Part shown: piece by piece, positions 23,906 to 31,015 of the stretch
How the letters are laid out: the number at the start of each line of letters is the position of its first letter
Numbering within the stretch: the stretch's first letter is position 1
From: JAKFDK01 sp036676195
Lineage (GTDB): Bacteria; Bacillota; Sulfobacillia; Symbiobacteriales; ZC4RG38
Reading direction: 5' to 3'
Length of the DNA stretch: 62,322 nt
Assembly: GCA_036676195.1 (NCBI GenBank)
Contig: JAKFDK010000059.1
Coordinates: 1 to 62,322, forward strand
Notes under the pieces: model-generated
The model's input: the letters and a program-made list of their open reading frames with translations, nothing else
What the model was told of the DNA's origin: nothing
Database searches by the model: none
Made by a program: the position numbers and the translations under genes

Positions 23906-24209
23906 AGTGCGGGAAGCAGACCGGCTGCTAACGCAGGTGCCATTGCGCCAGGGTGTGTTCAGGCCGCTGGCCAGGCATCTCAGGGCCGCGATGCAGGCAA
24001 GGAAGAGCCTTTCTCAGGTGGTCAGCGAACTGACCCGTGCCAGCCGCACTTCGGCCAGGGCCGCTCTCCTGCTCCGGGACCTCTGGGAAGTCTGCTATTG
24101 GGTGGATCGAGCCCGCAGGGAATTCCCGCTCCAAGGGAGCCGCAACTTTTGTGCTCTCGTCAGGGAATTCGAACGTGGGCCATTCTCGGGAGAGGAGGTG
24201 CTATTTTGA
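23811..24209 (+). CDS. Hypothetical basic helical protein
   Basis: 132 residues, predicted helical and strongly basic (many Arg) from residue 25 to 110, which could bind nucleic acid or a partner. ATG 23811 has GGAGGT about 6 nt upstream, supporting the start despite the 95-nt overlap with the previous gene. Its TGA overlaps the TTG start of the E2-like gene, so it is part of the same transcript. No domain recognised. Confidence 0.5.
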   Translation: MASTKASTAGTTNTGISGVLDRAILTTRKSLRVREADRLLTQVPLRQGVFRPLARHLRAAMQARKSLSQVVSELTRASRTSARAALLLRDLWEVCYWVDRARREFPLQGSRNFCALVREFERGPFSGEEVLF

Positions 24210-25036
24210 CCGGGCTGATCCTGGAACTTACCGACACGGACATCCAGCAGGGGTTCATCAACGTCACCAAGATCACGGACCGTGGCCGCCGCAAGGGAAC
24301 GATGGCGCTCGAAGACGCGGCCACGGTACTGAACGAAGTTTTCTGCTGGGATGCCGGCCAGCGCACGGTCAACATGATCTCCCGCTTCCAGAAAAAATAC
24401 CTTGCCATAGGTTATAACGGCGCTCGGTGGCAAGCCGTGGCAGAAATGCCTCCAGGTGAGTACTTCCTGGTTACGGAAAGCGGACTTGCTCATCATGTCC
24501 GCTTTCCCCGCCTGGTGGTTGTTGTGGGGAACCACTGCATACCACGCATTTTCTGGACCCATCCCGGCAAGATGGCGCTCAGGACCAGGCTGTTTCCGCT
24601 GATGATTGGCCACGTTGATCAAAGGGGGCAGGTCTGTCTGGGCAGTACCGGTCTGAAGTGCAAGCGGCCAGCGGAAATCGAGCAGTACATCCGCCAGATC
24701 ATCGAGTCGCCCAGCTCCGGCCATGGGTTGACTGTGGACGGTCGCTGGGTGAAAGCGTTCAGAGAGGACCGTGGCTGGACCGTGGAGCAGTTGGCCGAGG
24801 CCGCCGGGCTTCCGCCGCTGCAGGTGCTCGCTGCCGAACAGGATGACAAGACCTCCTGGGTGACCTATAACAAGTTGTCAGCAGCGCTCCAGATCACATC
24901 TGCGGCCATGGCCGATAGGCTGTACCAGAACCTGGCCCGGCAGTGGGACACGTCGATTGGCCGGAAGCACGCGGTCACGCTGGGAATGCTGCTTCAGGAA
25001 TTGGGGGCAGCGGACGAAACGCCGGCGGTCAGGTGA
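24206..25036 (+). CDS. E2-like conjugating protein fused to a helix-turn-helix domain
   Basis: 276 residues. Residues 80-150 match the PRTRC protein B (Prok-E2_D) fold: hydrophobic strands, then the GQVCLGST block with C144 as the likely catalytic cysteine; PRTRC B proteins carry RVCLGS there. Residues 177-235 look like a Cro/CI-type helix-turn-helix (WTVEQLAEAAGLP, then an acidic turn and a second helix pair). TTG 24206 overlaps the previous stop and has GAGAGGAGGTG upstream. An E2 should accept the Ubl from the E1 encoded 0.9 kb upstream. The fused DNA-binding domain suggests targeting to DNA or autoregulation, which I infer. I know of no standard PRTRC member with this architecture. Confidence 0.75.
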   Translation: MTGLILELTDTDIQQGFINVTKITDRGRRKGTMALEDAATVLNEVFCWDAGQRTVNMISRFQKKYLAIGYNGARWQAVAEMPPGEYFLVTESGLAHHVRFPRLVVVVGNHCIPRIFWTHPGKMALRTRLFPLMIGHVDQRGQVCLGSTGLKCKRPAEIEQYIRQIIESPSSGHGLTVDGRWVKAFREDRGWTVEQLAEAAGLPPLQVLAAEQDDKTSWVTYNKLSAALQITSAAMADRLYQNLARQWDTSIGRKHAVTLGMLLQELGAADETPAVR

Positions 25037-25227
25037 CCGGGAAGCACGGTTGGGGCTGGCCTGAAGCAATGGCAAGGGTGGGGCGCTCGCTTCCCGCAGT
25101 GGAAGGGCGCCCTTTGCCTTGCCCTCTGGAAGGTTCGCTGTGGAAACTTGGTCCTCCCGGCGATGCCAGGAGGCACGAAAGGGGAACGCGTCACGCGGAA
25201 GATGGGCCAGGTGCCGCTGCTCAGGAC
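25036..25227 (+). repeat. Duplicated structured element, copy 1
   Basis: A ~192-nt sequence starting at the stop codon of the E2-HTH gene. It is closely related to copy 2 (26038-26226), most strongly over the last 120 nt. A GGGCGC/GCGCCC stem and a CTCCCGGC/GCCAGGAG stem are visible. It lies before radC. Coding potential is weak, since reading frames differ in length between copies. Confidence 0.65.
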
Positions 25228-25510
25228 TTCCGAGTACGACTGGCACGTCCCCCTGGGAGGGAGTTGAGGAGGGCAATCCCCAGGTTCGACAGCCGATGGG
25301 GCTGCGGTGGATCCAAGAGGCGGTCAAGTGGGCAGAGCTGTTGAGATCATACGACAGCACCACACTGCGGATCCAGCTTGGCTGGTGGAGACTGCGGAAG
25401 ACCGATTGGAGGCATTTCTGGCGAAGCCCAGGCGCCCTAACGGAACCGGGCTTAACGCAGTTGAAGCCTCAGACCGCAGTGACAGGATGGCCACGGAGGT
25501 GCACAGGACA

Positions 25511-25993
25511 ATGCACAAGATTCCAGTCGTGACGATCCGGCTGAAAAAAGTAAGGAGCTTCCCGTATCCAGAACGCCATCTTAACAATGCGGCGACTGCG
25601 GCCGACATGCTCAGCCGCTACCTCAAAGGCGTTGATCGGGAATACTTCGTAGTTGTTCCGCTGGGAGTCAAGAATGAGGTCAACGCGATCACGACGGTGA
25701 GCGTGGGTACCCTCAATTCGGCTCTCGTCCATCCGCGTGAAATTTTCAAGGAAGCAATCCTGCATAACGCATGCAGCATCATCTTGTGTCACAACCACCC
25801 AAGTGGCGATCCCACGCCGTCTCAAGAGGACTGGAAGCTCACCTGGGATTTGCGAGCTTGTGGTGATCTCCTGGGCATCGCGGTCCAGGACCATATCGTC
25901 ATCGGCGACAACGGCCGATTCACAAGCATGTTGGAGTCTGGCAGTTGGAACGCCAGGCGTAACACGTTCCAAGTTGCAGAGGGGCTGTTGTGA
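25511..25993 (+). CDS. Short RadC-type JAB-domain protein
   Basis: 160 residues, the short mobile-element form of RadC that lacks the N-terminal helix-hairpin-helix. The JAMM motif is exact: HNHPSGDPTPSQED. The strand before it, ITTVSVGTLNSALVHPREIFK, is cut here into its parts: SVGTLN and HPREIFK, both typical of RadC. ATG 25511 was chosen with GGAGGT about 10 nt upstream; ATG 25487 and GTG 25307 are alternatives, the last giving an unusual extra N-terminus. RadC proteins are frequent on integrated elements; their function is not settled. It is the second JAMM protein within 4 kb but belongs to a different family from the Ubl-JAB. Confidence 0.8.
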   Translation: MHKIPVVTIRLKKVRSFPYPERHLNNAATAADMLSRYLKGVDREYFVVVPLGVKNEVNAITTVSVGTLNSALVHPREIFKEAILHNACSIILCHNHPSGDPTPSQEDWKLTWDLRACGDLLGIAVQDHIVIGDNGRFTSMLESGSWNARRNTFQVAEGLL

Positions 25994-26037
25994 AAAGGTA
26001 TTTGTTTGCTGCTGGAATTGGCAGAGTGGCCAAGGAT

Positions 26038-26226
26038 ACCGGGAACCAAGGTGGGGCTAGTTTTGACGAGATGGCCAGGGGGGCGCCTGCTTTCTGTCAG
26101 GGGAAGGGCGCCCCTTGCCTTGCCCTCCAGAGGGTTCGCCGGAGAATGAACGCTCCCGGCGGTGCCGGGAGGCATGAAAGGGGAATGAGTTCCGTGGAAG
26201 ATGGACATGGTGCCGCTGCACAGGAC
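26038..26226 (+). repeat. Duplicated structured element, copy 2
   Basis: A ~189-nt copy of the element at 25036-25227, 45 nt after the radC stop and directly before the ATG at 26227. An 8-bp stem GGGGCGCC/GGCGCCCC and a CTCCCGGC/GCCGGGAG hairpin with a 3-nt loop are perfect here. Mismatches fall mostly in loops and between stems. Confidence 0.65.
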
Positions 26227-26598
26227 ATGACCAGTGAGCAGGTCGTCGCGATGGTCCAGTCCGGGCAATGGGGGGCTATTTTCCACGAGTCCATGGAGGC
26301 TGCCGGCCGGAAGGTGGACGACTTTGGCTGGGTGGACCTGAGCGAGGGTGATTCGAACCCGCGCCCCGCACCGTCTCTGCCTGGGCAACCGCCGAAGGTT
26401 ATCCTGGACCTCTGGTTCATGGCCGGGCGCTTTCCCTGGGCTCCCGCCCTGGATGAGAAGACCGTCCGCAAATCCCACGATGGGCTCTGGTACCCTGCAG
26501 GAACCTACCAGTTGAAGAAGGTGACGGTTGTTGTAACTGTCGACGTTCCAACTACCATGCTACTCGGCCCGCTGCACGCCCGGAGGACGCAGGAGTGA
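26227..26598 (+). CDS. Hypothetical protein
   Basis: 123 residues, no recognised family; a short central Pro/Asp-rich linker (SEGDSNPRPAP) separates a helical N-terminus from a beta-rich C-terminal half ending in a hydrophobic VVVTVDV strand. ATG 26227 begins right after the duplicated element, with a weak CAGGA site; ATG 26185 inside the element is an alternative. It is last but one in the transcript that ends at 26669-26696. Confidence 0.5.
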   Translation: MTSEQVVAMVQSGQWGAIFHESMEAAGRKVDDFGWVDLSEGDSNPRPAPSLPGQPPKVILDLWFMAGRFPWAPALDEKTVRKSHDGLWYPAGTYQLKKVTVVVTVDVPTTMLLGPLHARRTQE

Positions 26599-26645
26599 CT
26601 GCCGGAGAGGAAGGCTGCCAGATCTGCGGTACGATGACCGCGTAG
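26595..26645 (+). CDS. Possible 16-residue Cys-x-x-Cys peptide
   Basis: GTG at 26595 overlaps the previous TGA in the GTGA manner and GGAGG (26583-26587) is 7 nt upstream. The frame encodes 16 residues with a CQIC pair and stops 23 nt before the terminator. Size alone makes this doubtful; it could be chance. Confidence 0.25.
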   Translation: MTAGEEGCQICGTMTA

Positions 26646-26668
26646 GTAGGAGGTCCATTCAAACGATG

Positions 26669-26696
26669 GGGGATGGCAAGTGCCATCCCCTTTTTT
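26669..26696 (+). terminator. Intrinsic terminator of ubiquitin-like/radC region
   Basis: GGGGATGGC (26669-26677) pairs with GCCATCCCC (26682-26690) across AAGT, followed directly by TTTTTT. This is the clearest Rho-independent terminator in the window and marks the end of the plus-strand run that starts before 21767. Confidence 0.9.
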
Positions 26697-26754
26697 CAAT
26701 TGGAGGGCTTGTTCAAACCGGGTCAGACCAGGGATACCGTTCTTCCTACCCCCC

Positions 26755-26937
26755 ATGCAATTGCAGCCTGCGTCGGGTGGAGCCAAGTTTCATACGATGG
26801 TGTTGACGAAACAGGAGGGTGGGGAGGTATTCTTTACCTACCACGCTGGTCCCAAGGGGAAGGATGTCGTTGATAAGTCCTTGGCGGCAATCGCACAGAC
26901 CGGCAGCTATACCTACTTCCTCCTCCGCTTCGAATAG
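26755..26937 (+). CDS. Possible small hypothetical protein
   Basis: 60 codons from ATG 26755, or 46 from ATG 26797. The end of the frame looks protein-like (VFFTYHAGPKGKD, then a YTYFLLRFE tail), but no ribosome site fits either start. It lies between a terminator and a hairpin. Doubtful. Confidence 0.28.
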   Translation: MQLQPASGGAKFHTMVLTKQEGGEVFFTYHAGPKGKDVVDKSLAAIAQTGSYTYFLLRFE

Positions 26938-26949
26938 CCGGTCCCTTCA

Positions 26950-26988
26950 CTATCCCCTTTTCCCTTGTTGAGAGGGACAAGGGGATAG
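26950..26988. terminator. Large hairpin
   Basis: CTATCCCCTT (26950-26959) pairs perfectly with AAGGGGATAG (26979-26988), and TCCCT/AGGG extends the stem inside. There is no T tract on either side. It separates the mobile-element region from the secreted-protein genes. Confidence 0.45.
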
Positions 26989-27068
26989 TACGTTAGGGTC
27001 AATCGCCTTGGGGCGAGGGTTTCTCGCCCATAGCCTCTGACGAGGCTGGCAGGAAAGGGGGGCCGTAG

Positions 27069-27563
27069 ATGCGTTGGTTCCACTGGACTGGTGTCTCGAT
27101 TACCCTGCTCGTTGGCCTGTACCTGGCTTGGATTCCAGCCCAAGCCACGGTGCTGGAGGTTCAAGTTTGGCCAGCCAGCAAGACCTCCGAGCTGGCCGCT
27201 GAAGCCCTGGGATCTACCGTTGCAGATTCACGGATCGAGAAGGCCCACTTCATCCGTTATTCCATCCACTTCAGCTCGATGGTGCCCTTCCGCATTGACC
27301 TACTGAATCCGCAACCCATCGGTCGGGATGATGGCGTCAACGTATACCCTGCCATCTTACCTTTCTCGCAAAACGCCCATCGGTTCCAGCGTACCGGAGT
27401 AGCTGCCCTGTTTATCGTCGAACCGAATGGCCAAGATCCACATGAGCTCGCTCGAAACCTTAGATTCACCCTCCGGTCTGGCACCAATGTGTGGCCGAGA
27501 ATTCCAGTGAAGATCCCGTCATCAATCCCCGTCGTTGATCGCACTGACGACACCTTCCGGTAG
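27069..27563 (+). CDS. Secreted hypothetical protein
   Basis: 164 residues with a clear signal peptide: a short basic start, a hydrophobic core (ITLLVGLYLAWI) and a likely cleavage after QA around residue 26. The mature part has strand-like segments and no catalytic motif. ATG 27069 follows AGGGGGG by 7 nt. It acts outside the membrane; the role is unknown. The downstream SLH protein is in the same direction, but 315 nt away. Confidence 0.65.
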   Translation: MRWFHWTGVSITLLVGLYLAWIPAQATVLEVQVWPASKTSELAAEALGSTVADSRIEKAHFIRYSIHFSSMVPFRIDLLNPQPIGRDDGVNVYPAILPFSQNAHRFQRTGVAALFIVEPNGQDPHELARNLRFTLRSGTNVWPRIPVKIPSSIPVVDRTDDTFR

Positions 27564-27878
27564 GCTTCGGTATCGCGCGCGCAGTACAGCCAACGGCATC
27601 GCGAATTGTGGTAGAGGTGTTTCAGCGGGGGTCGTCCCTTGCACCCCGCGTCTTCGACCGGACCGGCGGGTTCTGCCAGCCTGAACAGGAATTTCTCAGG
27701 GTACTCAACACAGCAGCAGGAAAGTGCCAATTTACTCCAGAAGGTAATATATGGAATAAATGCCGGATGAAAATGGTTGCGTCATGCCGGGAAACCCGCA
27801 TACTCGGCGATGCGGTCGGCATAACTCAGTACGTCGTGGTTTCTGAGTGTTTCCTACCAGGTGGAGGTGCAAGGCCCT
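27564..27878. other. Gap upstream of SLH protein gene
   Basis: I see no gene and no convincing riboswitch. Frames present here continue into the next gene in another phase and look like shadows. Confidence 0.4.
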
Positions 27879-30125
27879 TTGGCTGGTCAACGCCTGTCCC
27901 GGCTTCTGGTCACCTGTTGCGTCCTGGGTGTAACAGCCCTGCCCGCTGCCCCGGTAGCGGCGAGCGGCCCCTGGTTCTGGACCCATCAGGTCATCACTGA
28001 GTACCCGACCCCGGCCGTCCCCTTTATGGCCGGAGCTGAGCCGGCAGTTTCAAAGGATCAGGCCCTGAAACGGCTGGAGGAACTGTTCCGACTGCCCCCT
28101 GGGCAACCGGAGGTCTCCCAGGACGTGTCCGGAGGGCATAACGTCTGGCGGTTTCACTGGACACGCCAACTCCCCGTCGCCAATGGGTTTTTTGTTGGGG
28201 CAGGTTCGGCCACCGTGGATGCGGACACTGGCGCTGTCCTGGAGTTCGGTCATTTCCCATGGCTGCAACGGTGGACGGTCTCACCGCAGATCAGCCCGGA
28301 CCGCGCACAGCAGAAGGCATGGGATCTGGTGCAAGAACTCGTCCCCCCGGAACGGATTGACCAATTGGAACCCTGGGAGTACGAAGACGATCCCCTTTCA
28401 GTCGGACCGGTCACCACCTTCCGGTGGGTCCGAAAAATAGACGGCATACCATTTCCCCAGGACGACGTCACCGTCAGCATCGACTTGGCCACGGGCGAAG
28501 TAACCGCTTTCCACATCTTCTGGACCGAGCATGTTGCGGCCAGGAAGCCTGAGCAGCCGGCAACTCCGGAACAGGCTCTGGACATCTACCGCAAGCAAGT
28601 CGGACTGGAACTGTACTACCATCCGGTGTCACGCAGCTCGCGCTTCCACATGGCCCGCCCCAGTACGTGGGTCCCGGCCTACCGCCTGCGGGGACAGGTT
28701 ACCGATGTGGATGCCGCCACCGGCAGCCCGCTCAACTGGAGTGGGACTCCGGTATCGCCCGATGAGTTTGTTCCAGCCCAACTGCCCGTTGCTGCCGGCC
28801 AGCCCTCCATTTCGAGCCCGCTCACGGCCGTGGCGGCGCAGGAAATGGCCCGCAAACTTCTGCTGGTGCCTGCTGGAATACCGGCCCATACCATGCCCAT
28901 CGACTCGCCCTTCATCAGTGGCACTCAATTCATGTTCTACGACCAAAGCCGCGATTATGGCAGTATGTGGATTGACCTGAACACAGGGCTGATCCGCGAC
29001 GCCTACCGTAGTACTCACCCCCCTGAGGGACCTGCAGAGCCAGGGAACCCGGACATCTCATCAGCCGAACCGGCTACCGTGGAACGGTCCACCGCCGTTG
29101 CGAACGCGACCCAGTTGGTTCAGACCTGGTATTCGGCCCTGGCCGGGCAACTCGGCGGCGTCACATTCCCTTACGGGACGGCCGAAAGCAGCGAAACCAT
29201 CAGGTTGTTCTTTCCCCGGCTGGTGGATGGTGTGCCGGTGGCCCAGGACGGTATTCACGTGACAATGGGGTTGGATGGGAACTGGCAAAGTGTCAGTCTG
29301 GAATGGTCGGAAGCGGCACCGGTTGCTGAAACCCCTGCTGTGCAGTTGGACGAGGCTGTGGAGAAGATGTTTACCGCCTGGCAGCCGCGGCTGATCTGGA
29401 AGACTGACTCCGAAGTCGGCTACTACAGCGGAAGCGACTCTTCAGCGGACCATCCAGTCGAGCTGCGCCTGGTTTATCGCCTTGTGCCCCGAAACGGGAA
29501 GTCGGGTCTGACTCAGGTGATCAGCGGGCGCACCGGCGGCTTCCTGAACTACGACGGGCAGGAGATCAGCGCCTGGCAGGCTTTGCGGGACAAGCTGCTG
29601 CAGCACCCATCCGGTGCAGAGTTGTTGTTGCTGATGGATACTGGCATGCTTGATGCGTCGGAAGGTGCACTGGACCCCGACCGGGATCTGACTCGCGCTG
29701 AGGCCCTGCAACTGATCTTCGGCGGACCGTTTGCGGGCATGGGCATCTCTTCCACTGCCACACTCCCGTTTACGGACGTTCAGCCGGGTGAGCCGCTCTT
29801 CGAGGTGGCGGCGGCTGCGCTGGAAAAAGGCGCTCTCGAACCATCGGGTGACCGGCTGAACGGGCAGGCGGCGATTACCCGCGGCGAGTTTGCCTGGTAC
29901 ATGGCAGCCGCCCTGGGGCTGAACCGGCTGGCCCATTCCGACCTGAACGTGATCCTTCCATACGCCGACCTGGATTCGATCCCCGAACACCAGCAGCGGG
30001 CGGTGGCCTTCCTGGCTGGCCTGGGCCTGCTGGACGGCGAAGGATCATTCCGGCCACAGGACTCCATCACCGTTGCCGAGGGCGCCAAACTGGCATCCCA
30101 GTTCGCGGCGATGGCTTGGAATTGA
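27879..30125 (+). CDS. Secreted YcdB/PepSY-type protein with SLH domains
   Basis: About 748 residues. A signal peptide (hydrophobic core LLVTCCVLGVTAL, cleavage near AASG) opens the protein. Then come repeated YcdB/YcdC-like segments of the PepSY kind, seen as WRFHWTR, TFRWVRKIDGIPFPQD and IRLFFPRLVDGVPVAQDG. The last ~180 residues hold SLH modules (ITRGEFAWYMA is typical), which anchor proteins to cell-wall polymers. TTG 27879 was chosen because GGTGGAGG (27861-27868) fits as its ribosome site and the signal peptide then starts normally; GTG 27861 would add six residues. It acts at the cell surface; a peptidase-regulating or binding role is inferred from PepSY-type proteins. Confidence 0.75.
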   Translation: MAGQRLSRLLVTCCVLGVTALPAAPVAASGPWFWTHQVITEYPTPAVPFMAGAEPAVSKDQALKRLEELFRLPPGQPEVSQDVSGGHNVWRFHWTRQLPVANGFFVGAGSATVDADTGAVLEFGHFPWLQRWTVSPQISPDRAQQKAWDLVQELVPPERIDQLEPWEYEDDPLSVGPVTTFRWVRKIDGIPFPQDDVTVSIDLATGEVTAFHIFWTEHVAARKPEQPATPEQALDIYRKQVGLELYYHPVSRSSRFHMARPSTWVPAYRLRGQVTDVDAATGSPLNWSGTPVSPDEFVPAQLPVAAGQPSISSPLTAVAAQEMARKLLLVPAGIPAHTMPIDSPFISGTQFMFYDQSRDYGSMWIDLNTGLIRDAYRSTHPPEGPAEPGNPDISSAEPATVERSTAVANATQLVQTWYSALAGQLGGVTFPYGTAESSETIRLFFPRLVDGVPVAQDGIHVTMGLDGNWQSVSLEWSEAAPVAETPAVQLDEAVEKMFTAWQPRLIWKTDSEVGYYSGSDSSADHPVELRLVYRLVPRNGKSGLTQVISGRTGGFLNYDGQEISAWQALRDKLLQHPSGAELLLLMDTGMLDASEGALDPDRDLTRAEALQLIFGGPFAGMGISSTATLPFTDVQPGEPLFEVAAAALEKGALEPSGDRLNGQAAITRGEFAWYMAAALGLNRLAHSDLNVILPYADLDSIPEHQQRAVAFLAGLGLLDGEGSFRPQDSITVAEGAKLASQFAAMAWN

Positions 30126-30220
30126 TGGGATCGAACAGGGCAGGTCGTACGGGTGGGCAAGGTCTGGGACCGCACGCATGACCTTCCACCTCATGCCCAG
30201 GGGTGGCCATGAAACGATCA

Positions 30221-30255
30221 GAGCGTCCGCTCCCCGTACCTGGGGTCGGACGCTC
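30221..30255. terminator. Bidirectional hairpin between convergent genes
   Basis: GAGCGTCCG (30221-30229) pairs with CGGACGCTC (30247-30255), with CCCC/GGGG inside. It sits between the end of the SLH gene on the plus strand and the end of a minus-strand gene, so it can serve both. Confidence 0.55.
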
Positions 30256-30258
30256 CAT

Positions 30259-30492
30259 CTATTTCCTCAGTGCGCCGGCATTTGCGATGGCCCAGCCAAC
30301 AGTTGGCGCCTGAAGGATGCTGGCCAGGAAGTGGGGCCAGTCATCTGCAGGCAGGATCCACACCAGGGACATGACGAGTACTGCCAGCAGCGTTCCTATC
30401 CACAAGTGTAATCGTTTTGGTGTAACAGAGTGTCTCCAGCAGCAGCCAAGAGCCGTGCCGAGCGTGACCATACCGGCGTCAAATGAAGTCAT
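30259..30492 (-). CDS. Small membrane protein
   Basis: 77 residues with one strong membrane segment (LWIGTLLAVLVMSLVWIL) and a second weakly hydrophobic stretch. The ATG has GGAG 8 nt upstream. It is on the minus strand just downstream of the 30542-30925 gene, so it may end the TerY-P transcript. No family recognised. Confidence 0.5.
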   Translation of the reverse strand: MTSFDAGMVTLGTALGCCWRHSVTPKRLHLWIGTLLAVLVMSLVWILPADDWPHFLASILQAPTVGWAIANAGALRK

Positions 30493-30541
30493 GCTGACCG
30501 CTCCAGATTAATGGCCGCCCATAGCAGATGGCTCTCATTTG

Positions 30542-30925
30542 TCACTGGTCCCCTTCACTTGCCGTCCGGGCGACTTGTTGGCGTACCCACTCCAAGGCTT
30601 GGTGTGGGTCCTCGGGGGGTGTGCCTGTAACCACATACACATCCGCAGACGAACCGAGTGCGGGCGGCTGGGGCAGAACCACGGCACCATAGCTCATCCC
30701 CTGGGGGTCGTTGGTGGCAAACACCCTCACTTCCAAAGCCTCCACTTGCCACCGCATAAAGCGACTGAACGCCGCGTCGGATAGTTGCGCCCGCACCGCT
30801 GCGGCATCGAGTGCGGGTATTCTCAAGCTGCGTGCTTTGCCCGGCGGCATGGCCGCGACCTCTCGGGCTAAACCGGCCAATTCGTCCGGCCAGTTGTCGG
30901 TGATGATAAGGGTTTCAAGGTCCAC
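30542..30925 (-). CDS. Hypothetical protein downstream of kinase
   Basis: 127 residues. GTG at 30925 was chosen because a perfect AGGAGGTGAT lies just upstream; a TTG at 30991 would be farther and lacks one. A conserved-looking acidic start (DLETLIITDNWPDEL) and a mixed alpha-beta body; no recognised family. It follows the kinase by 90 nt in the same direction and may be an accessory part of the TerY-P module. Confidence 0.6.
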   Translation of the reverse strand: MDLETLIITDNWPDELAGLAREVAAMPPGKARSLRIPALDAAAVRAQLSDAAFSRFMRWQVEALEVRVFATNDPQGMSYGAVVLPQPPALGSSADVYVVTGTPPEDPHQALEWVRQQVARTASEGDQ

Positions 30926-31015
30926 TTGGATCACCTCCTGATCGCCAAGTCGTGGAGCCTGCCGGAGCTCAAACTCTGGTGTCAGGCGCAAGCCGCCCGC
31001 AGCGGTTGTGACCCC

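Noticed and set aside
26015..26060. tRNA-like start (a run resembling a Ser/Leu tRNA 5' end)
   Set aside because: No matching acceptor stem, anticodon arm or CCA-type end follows; the sequence leads into the duplicated element instead.
27770..27860. Possible cyclic-di-GMP or cobalamin riboswitch before the SLH gene
   Set aside because: A few short stems occur, but the conserved core sequences of those classes are absent.
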